A stretch of 6,745 bases of DNA from Anaerolineales bacterium (lineage in GTDB: Bacteria; Chloroflexota; Anaerolineae; Anaerolineales; Villigracilaceae), in the NCBI GenBank assembly GCA_017882065.1, contig JADGQD010000114.1:1-6745 (forward strand), read 5' to 3'. Position numbers and translations under genes: made by a program. Below, in pieces: positions 1-5,499 of this stretch; within the stretch, counting starts at the first letter, position 1, and the number at the start of each line of letters is the position of its first letter. Below the pieces are notes generated by a model. That model saw only the letters and a program-made list of their open reading frames with translations, had not been told where the DNA came from and did no database searches.

Positions 1-187
1 GAGGCGGCTTCGAGCCGCCGTCGGCTGTTTCGGCGACATGAGTCGCCGAAGATCAACGAGGATTGTCATTCCGCCTGGCCGGAAAGTGTCATTGCGACTA
101 GCCAAGCCGGCGTTGCGCGCATGCAGCTTCCAGCTGCACTGCGCCATGTCGTAGACACGAGTCTGCGACCAGCCACCATCGCGCCAC
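1..187. other. Hairpin-rich intergenic segment with no supported gene
   Basis: Nothing in any frame reads as a recognisable protein. The stretch instead holds five closely spaced inverted repeats. These are 3-9/13-19 (7 bp, 3-nt loop), 29-37/42-50 (9 bp, 4-nt loop), 69-73/80-84 (5 bp, 6-nt loop), 122-128/132-138 (7 bp, 3-nt loop) and 149-156/161-168 (8 bp with one G-T pair, 4-nt loop). The short loops suggest structure formed in RNA or single-stranded DNA. It could be the 3' untranslated region of a gene left of the window, a dispersed palindromic repeat, or part of a structured RNA. The repeats are seen directly; the role is unknown. Confidence 0.6.
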
Positions 188-220
188 AGACCCTAAAGGT
201 TTTAAAAACCTTTAGGGTCT
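188..220. repeat. Perfect 33-bp palindrome, probable bidirectional terminator or operator
   Basis: Sixteen-base arms (188-203 and 205-220) are exactly complementary around a single central A at 204. The outer part of each arm is AGACCCTAAAGG and the core is T/A only. As RNA it folds into a long hairpin in either direction. No separate T-tract follows on the plus strand, but the A/T core gives runs of T inside the stem. It sits 33 bp upstream of the glgP -10 element. It could insulate glgP from upstream transcription or bind a dimeric regulator; the sequence alone does not decide. Confidence 0.6.
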
Positions 221-234
221 CGGAATAGTCACAC

Positions 235-248
235 AATTCTCAAGAATT
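235..248. promoter_or_regulatory. 14-bp palindrome inside the glgP promoter (possible operator)
   Basis: AATTCT at 235-240 and AGAATT at 243-248 are exact inverted repeats separated by CA. The site lies directly upstream of the extended -10 element, where a bound dimer would block RNA polymerase. The symmetry is seen; regulator binding is inference. Confidence 0.3.
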
Positions 249-249
249 T

Positions 250-258
250 TGGTATGAT
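250..258 (+). promoter_or_regulatory. Extended -10 promoter of glgP
   Basis: TATGAT at 253-258 is preceded by TG plus one base at 250-252, which matches the extended -10 form of housekeeping-sigma promoters. No good -35 box is present at the usual spacing; GTCACA at 228-233 is a weak candidate with a 19-bp spacer. An extended -10 can work without one. Transcription would start near 265, giving a leader of only about 17 nt that begins just before the ribosome site. Confidence 0.5.
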
Positions 259-267
259 TACCCGCTT

Positions 268-274
268 GGAAGGA
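268..274 (+). promoter_or_regulatory. Ribosome binding site of glgP
   Basis: GGAAGGA ends 7 nt before the ATG at 282, a normal Shine-Dalgarno spacing. It supports this start over any downstream in-frame ATG. Confidence 0.7.
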
Positions 275-281
275 CTATACA

Positions 282-2426
282 ATGCCTGCTTTCCTCACAA
301 AAATTCCCAATCATTTCGATCTGCCGCGCCGCATAAACCGGCTGGGCGAACTGGCTTACAACCTGTGGTGGACCTGGAACCCTCATGCCCAACGACTTTT
401 CAGCCGCGTCGACAATGCCCTCTGGGAGCGTCTCAACCATAACCCGCTGCGCTTCCTGAGATCCGCCGGGCGGTTCGAGATCAATGCCGCTGCACAGGAC
501 CCCGTCTATCTGGAACTGTACGACCGGGTCTTCACCAGTTTCGATGATTACCTGAAAACCACCGCCACCTGGACCGCCCGTACCTACAAAACCCGCGGCA
601 AACAGACCATTGCTTACTTCTCGATGGAATTTGGCCTGCACGAGATTCTGCCGATTTACTCCGGCGGTCTGGGAGTGCTGGCCGGCGACCATTTGAAGCA
701 GGCCTCTGACCTTGGTCTGCCGCTGGTCGGCGTGGGCCTGATGTACGCTGAAGGCTACTTCACCCAGCGCATCTCCGAAGACGGCTGGCAGGATTCGATC
801 AACAACCCGCTCAATTTTGACGAGCTGCCGGTCGTGCCGGTGCGGGATAAAGACGGGGAACTGCTGAAGATTACCGTCAACTTCCCCGACCGGGCAGTCA
901 ATGCCTGCATCTGGGAACTGCGCGTCGGACGCGTCCCGCTCTACCTGTTGGATAGCAACCTGGACGAGAACACCCCCAACGACCGCAAGTTGACCACCCG
1001 CCTGTACTGGAGTGACATTGACCTGCGGGTGGCCCAGGAAGTACTGCTGGGGTTCGGCGGCGTACGCGCCCTGCGGGCCATGGGTTACGAGCCGGGTGTC
1101 TGGCATATGAACGAGCCGCATGCCGCCTTCCTGACTCTGGAGCGGGCCCGCGAACTCGTCATCACGGGTTTGACCTTTAAAAAGGCCCTTGCCAAAACGC
1201 GCAAAGGCAATGTTTTCACCACGCATACACCCGTCCCGGCCGGGAATGATGAATTTCCGCTCTGGCTGATCGACAAAAACCTCTCCAACTTCTGGTCTGA
1301 ACTTGGTTTGTCGCGTGACCAGTTTGTGGACCTGGCCCGTCACCAGCAGCCCTGGGGTGAAACCTTCAGCATGGCTATCCTGGCTCTGCGTCTCTCGGAT
1401 GGTCGCAACGCCGTTTCAGAATTGCATGGGCGCGTCTCGCGCAAAATATGGCACTTCCTTTGGCCCGAGATCAAAGACGAAGATGATGTACCCATCACCT
1501 CTATAACGAACGGCGTTCACACCCCCACCTGGATGGCCCGCCGCCTGCGCGTCCTGTTCGATAAATACCTGGGCGAAGGCTGGCTCGAGCGTCTCGACGA
1601 CCCGGAGACCTGGGTCAAAGTGGACAGCATTCCCGATAACGAGCTGTGGGCGGTCCGCATGCACCTCAAACGCAAGCTGGTCTTCTACGTGCTCAACCGT
1701 GTCCGCACGCGCTGGATGAATGGTGATCTCCAGCCTGTACAAGCCATCGCCTCCGGGGTTATGCTCGACCCCCATGTGTTGACCATCGGCTTCGCCCGCC
1801 GCTTTGCCACTTACAAGCGCGCCAACCTGGTTTTTAGTGATCTTAACCGCCTGCTCGAACTCGTTAACCGTCCCAACCGCCCGGTACAAATTATCTTTGC
1901 CGGTAAGGCTCATCCCGCCGATGAACCCGGCAAAATGCTCATCCAGGAAGTCTACCGCGTCGTCAAAAAGGCCGAGAACGGCGGACGCCTCGTCTTTCTT
2001 GAGGATTATGATATGAACCTGGCCCGTTACCTGGTCCAGGGTGTGGATGTGTGGATGAACACCCCGCGCCGTCCAAACGAAGCTTCCGGGACCTCGGGCA
2101 TGAAAGCCGCCTTGAATGGCGCGCTCAACTTCTCGGTGCTCGACGGCTGGTGGCGCGAGGCTTATAACGGGACCAACGGTTGGGCCATCGGCGAGGATGC
2201 CGATCTCGATTCCGAGGTCCAGGATGAGGCAGACGCTGAGAGCCTGTACGCTACGCTGGAAAATAAGATCATCCCGTTGTACTACACCGAACGCGGCGGC
2301 GAAGACATTCCGCACAAGTGGGTGGCGATGATTAAAGATTCCCTGCGGACTGTCACGCCGCAGTTCAGCACCCGGCGGATGCTCAAAGAATACGTGGACC
2401 GGTTGTATATGCCAGCGATGAAATAA
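282..2426 (+). CDS. glgP: Alpha-glucan (glycogen/maltodextrin) phosphorylase, GT35
   Basis: The 714-residue enzyme splits alpha-1,4-glucan with phosphate to give glucose-1-phosphate in the cytoplasm, using pyridoxal phosphate. Residues about 10-125 look like the DUF3417 N-terminal domain (NLWWTWNP near 28-35), typical of the short alpha-glucan phosphorylase branch. The catalytic part follows: SMEFGLHE (114-121), YSGGLGVLAGDHLKQASDLG (from 126), HMNEPHAAF (275-283), THTPVPAG (314-321), ITNGVHTPTW (408-417), the phosphate-contacting RRFATYKRA (506-514) and EASGTSGMK (600-608). Lys608 is the expected pyridoxal-phosphate Schiff-base lysine by family alignment. Length is in the normal range for this branch, and no frameshift or missing key residue is seen. 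One oddity is Pro279 in the NExH motif, where I recall Gly being usual. ATG 282 is chosen for its ribosome site. The UPF0316 gene follows 25 nt downstream. Confidence 0.96.
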   Translation: MPAFLTKIPNHFDLPRRINRLGELAYNLWWTWNPHAQRLFSRVDNALWERLNHNPLRFLRSAGRFEINAAAQDPVYLELYDRVFTSFDDYLKTTATWTARTYKTRGKQTIAYFSMEFGLHEILPIYSGGLGVLAGDHLKQASDLGLPLVGVGLMYAEGYFTQRISEDGWQDSINNPLNFDELPVVPVRDKDGELLKITVNFPDRAVNACIWELRVGRVPLYLLDSNLDENTPNDRKLTTRLYWSDIDLRVAQEVLLGFGGVRALRAMGYEPGVWHMNEPHAAFLTLERARELVITGLTFKKALAKTRKGNVFTTHTPVPAGNDEFPLWLIDKNLSNFWSELGLSRDQFVDLARHQQPWGETFSMAILALRLSDGRNAVSELHGRVSRKIWHFLWPEIKDEDDVPITSITNGVHTPTWMARRLRVLFDKYLGEGWLERLDDPETWVKVDSIPDNELWAVRMHLKRKLVFYVLNRVRTRWMNGDLQPVQAIASGVMLDPHVLTIGFARRFATYKRANLVFSDLNRLLELVNRPNRPVQIIFAGKAHPADEPGKMLIQEVYRVVKKAENGGRLVFLEDYDMNLARYLVQGVDVWMNTPRRPNEASGTSGMKAALNGALNFSVLDGWWREAYNGTNGWAIGEDADLDSEVQDEADAESLYATLENKIIPLYYTERGGEDIPHKWVAMIKDSLRTVTPQFSTRRMLKEYVDRLYMPAMK

Positions 2427-2435
2427 CCTGGTCTT

Positions 2436-2442
2436 GAAAGGA
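2436..2442 (+). promoter_or_regulatory. Ribosome binding site deciding the UPF0316 start
   Basis: GAAAGGA lies 9 nt before ATG 2452. An in-frame TTG at 2434 would place this site inside the coding region and has no site of its own, so 2452 is preferred. Confidence 0.65.
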
Positions 2443-2451
2443 TGGTGTCCC

Positions 2452-2982
2452 ATGTTCGAAATTTTCCTCTCCCCCGTTGCCTGGCTTGGCGCCCTCGGCA
2501 TCTTCGCCCTGCGCGTCAGTGACATGACCTGCGACACCCTGCGCATGTTGTTCGTGGTGCGCGGGCGCAAGGGGATTGCCTGGGTGCTTGGCTTTGTCCA
2601 GTCGGTCATTTTCGTCATCGCCATCACCTCGGTGCTGCAACACCTGGATAATCCGTTGAACGTCATCGGCTACGCCGCCGGGTTTGCCACGGGCAACGTG
2701 GTCGGGATGTGGATCGAGGAACGGCTGGCCATCGGGCACGTCAAGATCAGCATTGTCACCCAGCGGTTGGGAACATTAATGTCCCAGGCTTTGCGAGACT
2801 CCGGGTTTGGCGTGACCGAGATTCCGGCCCGCGGCCGGGACGGCATGGTCAGTATGCTGAGTGTCAGCGTGCTGCGCAAGGATGTGTCGAAAGTCGAGGA
2901 TATCGTCCATGCGACGGACGCGGAGGCCTTTGTCATCTCGGAAGATGTGCGCCCGCTGCGGCGCGGGTTCTGGCGGGCATAA
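2452..2982 (+). CDS. UPF0316 / DUF2179 membrane protein
   Basis: This 176-residue protein is predicted to sit in the cytoplasmic membrane with a soluble C-terminal domain. Hydrophobic segments fall at about residues 4-20, 42-62 and 69-88. The third contains GYAAGFATGN and continues into WIEERLAIG, a signature I associate with the UPF0316 family (Bacillus YebE-like). Residues about 97-170 form the DUF2179-type domain, related to the C-terminal domain of YitT proteins, and end in AFVISEDVRPLRRGFW. Length fits the family. No enzymatic function is known, and a sensing or ligand-binding role for the small domain is only speculation. The gene lies 25 nt after glgP on the same strand and is probably cotranscribed, although glgP offers no obvious functional link. 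Its start is set by the GAAAGGA site. Confidence 0.9.
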   Translation: MFEIFLSPVAWLGALGIFALRVSDMTCDTLRMLFVVRGRKGIAWVLGFVQSVIFVIAITSVLQHLDNPLNVIGYAAGFATGNVVGMWIEERLAIGHVKISIVTQRLGTLMSQALRDSGFGVTEIPARGRDGMVSMLSVSVLRKDVSKVEDIVHATDAEAFVISEDVRPLRRGFWRA

Positions 2983-2985
2983 AAT

Positions 2986-3012
2986 TCGGGGCGACCATGC
3001 AGACCGCCCCGA
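2986..3012 (-). terminator. Hairpin between convergent genes, terminator polarity on minus strand
   Basis: TCGGGGCG at 2986-2993 pairs perfectly with CGCCCCGA at 3005-3012 around an 11-nt loop. Read on the minus strand, the stem is followed at once by ATTTTAT, a T-rich tail. On the plus strand the tail is not T-rich. It therefore best serves as the terminator of the aminopeptidase gene, 45 nt past its stop. The plus-strand gene ends inside the same region at 2982 and may share it less efficiently. Confidence 0.55.
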
Positions 3013-3056
3013 CGGGAACATTTGCAGCAGCGGGGTTTATCCCCACCCGGTCTTAT

Positions 3057-4160
3057 TTAAAAGGTGAATTTCCCGTTCTTGTAAATGGCTTCTCCATCTA
3101 CAACGATCTCAGAGTCGTCCTGCATGCCGCAGATCATATCCCAGTGGATCATGCTCTTGTTTTTGCTGCCTGTTTCCGGATAGCCCGCACCGAGTGCCAT
3201 GTGGAAGGTACCGCCAAGCTTCTCGTCGAACAGGATGTTGCGTGAGAAGTGGTCAATTTCGTAGTTCGTACCAATGGCGAATTCGCCCAGGTAACGCGCC
3301 CCCGGGTCCGAAGCGCACATTTCCAGCAGGAAGGGTTGATTCTTGTCAGCTTTGGCTTTTGCGACCCGGCCATTGGCGAAGGTCAGTTCCACACCTTCGA
3401 CCATGACACCGTTATAGATGGCAGGATAAGAGAAGCGCACCCAGCCGTTGGCCGAGTCCTCGACCGGGCCGGTATAGATTTCGCCATCTGGCATGTTGTT
3501 TAAGCCCGCACCGTTGAGGAACTTGCGCCCCTTGATGGACAGGGTTAGGTCCACATTCGGACCGCGCAGGATAATCTGGTTATGGCCCTGGAGGCGGTCA
3601 ATGATCTTGCTCTGTTTGGTCTCCACCTTCTTCCAGAATGCGACCGGGTTCGCTTCGTCGGCGTGGCAGGCACGGTAAACGAAGTCCTCGAAGTTCCGGA
3701 CACTCATCCCGGCTTCCACGGCGAAACCCTTGGTGGGGAACAGGGTGGTGACCCATTTGAAGGAGCGGTCGGCGCCGCGGCGCATTTGGGCCTCCATAAT
3801 GGGAGCAAGAGCCTTCTGTCGCCGCCGCTGCTTGGCCGGATCCACGCCCGAGAGGGCACGCGGGTTGGTGGCCGAGTGGATGCGGATGCGGCTCTCAAAC
3901 TGGTCATAGGCCAGCTTACGGAAAGGCGGGGTGGCATCCAGTTGTTCGTTTTTTGCAACCGCGAACAGGATCTCATCCTGATCGGTCAGTTCCAGGAGCA
4001 GGTATGGATGCCCGCCGCGTTCCAGAATGGCAGCATAGAGGGCGCGCACCAGCGGTTCGGCCGCGGTGGTCGCCTCGATGGCAACCCGGTCGCCGGGTTT
4101 GATCTGCGCCGAGTGGTCCACCAGAATTTTTGCAAGTCGTTCAACACGAGGATCAGCCAA
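3057..4160 (-). CDS. M29 family metallo-aminopeptidase (AmpS/AmpT type)
   Basis: The enzyme is a cytoplasmic two-metal aminopeptidase that removes N-terminal residues from peptides, with no signal peptide. With the start at TTG 4160 it is 367 residues and begins MADPRVERLAKILVDHS, the usual M29 opening. Conserved motifs are NMPDGEIYTGPVEDS (Glu227), LGEFAIGTN (Glu293), FHMALG (His320) and MIHWDMICGM (His339, Asp341). These match the family's metal ligands in order and roughly in spacing. Members such as AmpS and AmpT are about 410 residues, so this is a shorter form, with part of the reduction between His320 and His339. AAGGAG sits 6 nt before TTG 4160; the upstream TTG at 4181 has no ribosome site. 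The gene has its own promoter and converges on the UPF0316 gene. Substrate preference cannot be read from the sequence. Confidence 0.94.
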   Translation of the reverse strand: MADPRVERLAKILVDHSAQIKPGDRVAIEATTAAEPLVRALYAAILERGGHPYLLLELTDQDEILFAVAKNEQLDATPPFRKLAYDQFESRIRIHSATNPRALSGVDPAKQRRRQKALAPIMEAQMRRGADRSFKWVTTLFPTKGFAVEAGMSVRNFEDFVYRACHADEANPVAFWKKVETKQSKIIDRLQGHNQIILRGPNVDLTLSIKGRKFLNGAGLNNMPDGEIYTGPVEDSANGWVRFSYPAIYNGVMVEGVELTFANGRVAKAKADKNQPFLLEMCASDPGARYLGEFAIGTNYEIDHFSRNILFDEKLGGTFHMALGAGYPETGSKNKSMIHWDMICGMQDDSEIVVDGEAIYKNGKFTF

Positions 4161-4166
4161 AAGAGA

Positions 4167-4172
4167 CTCCTT
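4167..4172 (-). promoter_or_regulatory. Ribosome binding site deciding the TTG start of the aminopeptidase
   Basis: On the minus strand AAGGAG lies 6 nt before TTG 4160. This makes TTG 4160 the initiation codon and leaves the in-frame TTG at 4181 in the leader. Confidence 0.75.
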
Positions 4173-4192
4173 TTGTAACAAGTGGTCCGCGA

Positions 4193-4219
4193 ATTATAAC
4201 ATTTTAGATACCAGGCCAA
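4193..4219 (-). promoter_or_regulatory. Promoter of the aminopeptidase gene
   Basis: On the minus strand a perfect TATAAT (4198-4193) is preceded by TGT (4201-4199), giving an extended -10 element. TTGGCC at 4219-4214 with a 15-bp spacer, or TTGCTG at 4225-4220 with a 21-bp spacer, are imperfect -35 candidates. The start of transcription would fall near 4186, about 26 nt before the TTG start. Confidence 0.6.
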
Positions 4220-4239
4220 CAGCAAAACTGGTGCAAAAT

Positions 4240-4291
4240 CAGGACTTTCACAAAGTCTACTGCTATTTTCGCAGTACCCTGTGAAAGCCTG
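4240..4291. repeat. Nested inverted repeat upstream of the aminopeptidase promoter
   Basis: An outer imperfect arm pair, 4240-4252 and 4280-4291, is complementary over 12 bp apart from one bulged A at 4244. It encloses a perfect 6-bp pair, TACTGC at 4258-4263 and GCAGTA at 4271-4276, with a 7-nt loop. It lies between the terminator of the gene upstream and the aminopeptidase promoter, so it may be an operator or part of a small palindromic element. Confidence 0.45.
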
Positions 4292-4309
4292 GTAATCCCC
4301 ACCCCCTTA

Positions 4310-4329
4310 CCCCCGCCCCAGGGCGGGGG
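4310..4329. repeat. GC-only hairpin followed by an A-tract
   Basis: Complementary arms are formed by CCCCCGCC (4310-4317) and GGCGGGGG (4322-4329), with a 4-nt loop. Seven A residues follow at 4330-4336. On the minus strand those become the T-tract of the neighbouring terminator. C-rich and G-rich palindromes of this style are often dispersed intergenic repeats; copy number in this genome cannot be judged here. Confidence 0.5.
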
Positions 4330-4383
4330 AAAAAAAGATCTTGGGGTGTTGGCGGGCTGCTTTGCAGCCCGCCAACACCCCAA
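4330..4383 (-). terminator. Rho-independent terminator of the inositol-phosphatase operon
   Basis: A perfect 20-bp stem (4341-4360 with 4364-4383) has a 3-nt TTT loop on the plus strand. On the minus strand it lies 45 nt past the stop of the 4429-5208 gene and is followed, after GATC, by seven T residues (4336-4330). The 4-nt gap before the T-tract is longer than ideal, but stem strength and placement make this the best terminator in the window. Confidence 0.75.
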
Positions 4384-4428
4384 ACCCCGAGTTTGTGAAA
4401 ACCGTGGGTGCAAAATGGCAGACGGAAA

Positions 4429-5208
4429 TCACACTTTTCCGCTCAAGATTTCCAGCATTTTTGCGTGCAGGCTGGGTGGGGCTGCCAGCAAGGAACAGGG
4501 ATGTGTAAGATATTCGCTTTGCCCGTCCAGGTTGGTGACAATCGCCCCGGCTTCAGCGGCGATCAGCCCTCCGGCGGCCATATCCCAGGGCTTGAGAGAC
4601 AATTCCCAGAAACCATCGAAACGACCGGCGGCCACGTAGCACAGATCCAGGGCAGCCGAGCCGAGGCGGCGCACGCCCTGGGTCATTCTGGTAAAACGGC
4701 CAAAGTATTCGAGATTGTTTTGCGGTGTGGACCAAGCGTCGTATGGGAAACCGGTTACGAGCAGGCTGCGCTGAAATTCCGTCACTCGTGAGACCTGGAG
4801 CCTGCGTCCGTTACACCAGGCTCCCTGCCCACGTTCGGCCGCGAATAATTCGTCCCGCATCGGGTCGTAGACTACGCCCAAGGTCACGACTCCGTTGCGG
4901 GCATAAGCAATGGATACTGTAAAAATGGGAATGCCATGGGCATAGTTGGTCGTCCCATCCAGTGGGTCTACATACCACTGGTCAACCTGGCGGCCGGGCA
5001 CCAGGCCGATTTCCTCGGAGACGATCTGGTGTCCGGGGAAGAGACGCTGGATTTCGCCGAGTATAAATGCCTCAGACTGGCGGTCCACTTCGGTGACGAG
5101 GTCAATAACGTCCTTATAGTCCACCTGGTGTTCGTGCTCGTATCCGAGGTGCAGAAGTTCACCGGCCTGGCGGGCCAGCCGTTCGAGGTTCGAAAGCGCA
5201 GGTTTCAT
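4429..5208 (-). CDS. Inositol monophosphatase family phosphatase
   Basis: The 259-residue cytoplasmic enzyme belongs to the Mg-dependent, lithium-sensitive phosphatase superfamily. It should hydrolyse a small phosphomonoester such as inositol-1-phosphate, though family members also act on fructose-1,6-bisphosphate, histidinol phosphate or PAP. The full metal site is present: VSEE (Glu65), YVDPLDGTTNYAHG (Asp81, Asp84, Thr86) and KPWDMAAGGLIAAEAGA (Asp209). Length is typical and no defect is seen. The family cannot be split reliably by eye; the GTTNYAHG and PWDMAAG forms favour an inositol-1-phosphatase-like (SuhB-like) member. ATG 5208 has no ribosome site, and the stop codon of the small gene upstream ends 2 nt before it, so translation is probably coupled. 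A strong terminator follows. Confidence 0.93.
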   Translation of the reverse strand: MKPALSNLERLARQAGELLHLGYEHEHQVDYKDVIDLVTEVDRQSEAFILGEIQRLFPGHQIVSEEIGLVPGRQVDQWYVDPLDGTTNYAHGIPIFTVSIAYARNGVVTLGVVYDPMRDELFAAERGQGAWCNGRRLQVSRVTEFQRSLLVTGFPYDAWSTPQNNLEYFGRFTRMTQGVRRLGSAALDLCYVAAGRFDGFWELSLKPWDMAAGGLIAAEAGAIVTNLDGQSEYLTHPCSLLAAPPSLHAKMLEILSGKV

Positions 5209-5210
5209 GG

Positions 5211-5381
5211 TTAGCGGTGCTTGAATTTATCCAAGATATGGTAAATCTGGTTGAGTTCCGCCCGGATTTCGTCGCGGTCATTTTGGGTCTGCCGGAGCAG
5301 AGTCTCGAACCCCGGACGCTGGAGTTCAAGAATGTTTGGAACGTCTTCGACAACGAGGATAGGACCGAAAGGAATTATCAT
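5211..5381 (-). CDS. 56-residue small protein with receiver-like N-terminus, coupled to the phosphatase gene
   Basis: An ATG at 5381 opens a 56-residue frame ending in TAA at 5213-5211, just 2 nt before the phosphatase ATG. Residues 7-19, GPILVVEDVPNIL, resemble the first strand and acidic turn of a CheY-like receiver domain. The frame then departs from that fold and ends in a charged, probably helical stretch (RQTQNDRDEIRAELNQIYHI, from about residue 30). There is no phosphoacceptor strand, so it cannot be a working receiver. Codon choice looks like that of the neighbours. No Shine-Dalgarno site precedes the ATG, and a TACAAT box ends only about 9 nt upstream, which could fit a leaderless transcript. 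The tight junction and the missing ribosome site of the phosphatase gene support it being translated. Function unknown; it may be an intact small protein or a remnant. Confidence 0.6.
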   Translation of the reverse strand: MIIPFGPILVVEDVPNILELQRPGFETLLRQTQNDRDEIRAELNQIYHILDKFKHR

Positions 5382-5390
5382 AGTGAGGCC

Positions 5391-5419
5391 ATTGTAGCCC
5401 GATTTATATCAGTGGAGAA
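5391..5419 (-). promoter_or_regulatory. Candidate promoter of the small gene and phosphatase operon
   Basis: On the minus strand TACAAT (5396-5391) is a good -10 box. TTCTCC (5419-5414) lies 17 bp upstream as a poor -35. Transcription would start near 5384, within a few bases of ATG 5381, so the message would have almost no leader, in keeping with the absent ribosome site. Confidence 0.35.
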
Positions 5420-5433
5420 GAAACTATCTCCAC
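5412..5433. promoter_or_regulatory. Inverted repeat over the -35 region (possible operator)
   Basis: GTGGAGA at 5412-5418 and TCTCCAC at 5427-5433 are exact inverted repeats with an 8-bp spacer. They overlap the candidate -35 at 5414-5419, a placement that suits a repressor site. Binding is inference. Confidence 0.3.
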
Positions 5434-5445
5434 GCGTGCAAGGGG

Positions 5446-5483
5446 GTTGCTTCGCCGCCAAAAATAAAACGGCGGCTCGCAAC
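5446..5483 (-). terminator. Hairpin after the 64-residue gene, possible operon end
   Basis: Two stacked arm pairs, 5446-5450 with 5479-5483 (5 bp) and 5454-5459 with 5471-5476 (6 bp), enclose an 11-nt loop that is T-rich on the minus strand. It lies 17 nt past the stop of the membrane-protein gene. No T-tract follows the stem, so it is at best a weak intrinsic terminator or a stabilising 3' structure. Confidence 0.4.
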
Positions 5484-5499
5484 GACGCAGAAAATGGGT

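Noticed and set aside
1..228. Open plus-strand frame from the window edge to TAG at 226
   Set aside because: It passes through several hairpins and the 33-bp palindrome, and its translation resembles no protein; likely chance.
258..1343. Long minus-strand frame (361 codons) opposite glgP
   Set aside because: It mirrors the codon bias of glgP, has no ribosome site or recognisable motif, and glgP on the other strand is certain.
2434..2451. TTG 2434 as the UPF0316 start
   Set aside because: It would bury the GAAAGGA ribosome site and adds residues not typical of the family; ATG 2452 is better.
1416..2666. Long minus-strand frame (416 codons) across the glgP end and UPF0316 start
   Set aside because: It runs antisense through two well-supported genes and shows no family motif; a shadow of GC-rich third positions.
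4161..4181. TTG 4181 as the aminopeptidase start
   Set aside because: The AAGGAG site lies downstream of it and serves TTG 4160, where the family's usual MADPR opening begins.
5300..5335. tRNA T-arm-like words (TCGAACCCC, GTTCAAGAA)
   Set aside because: No acceptor or anticodon arms can be built around them, and the stretch lies in the 56-residue coding frame.
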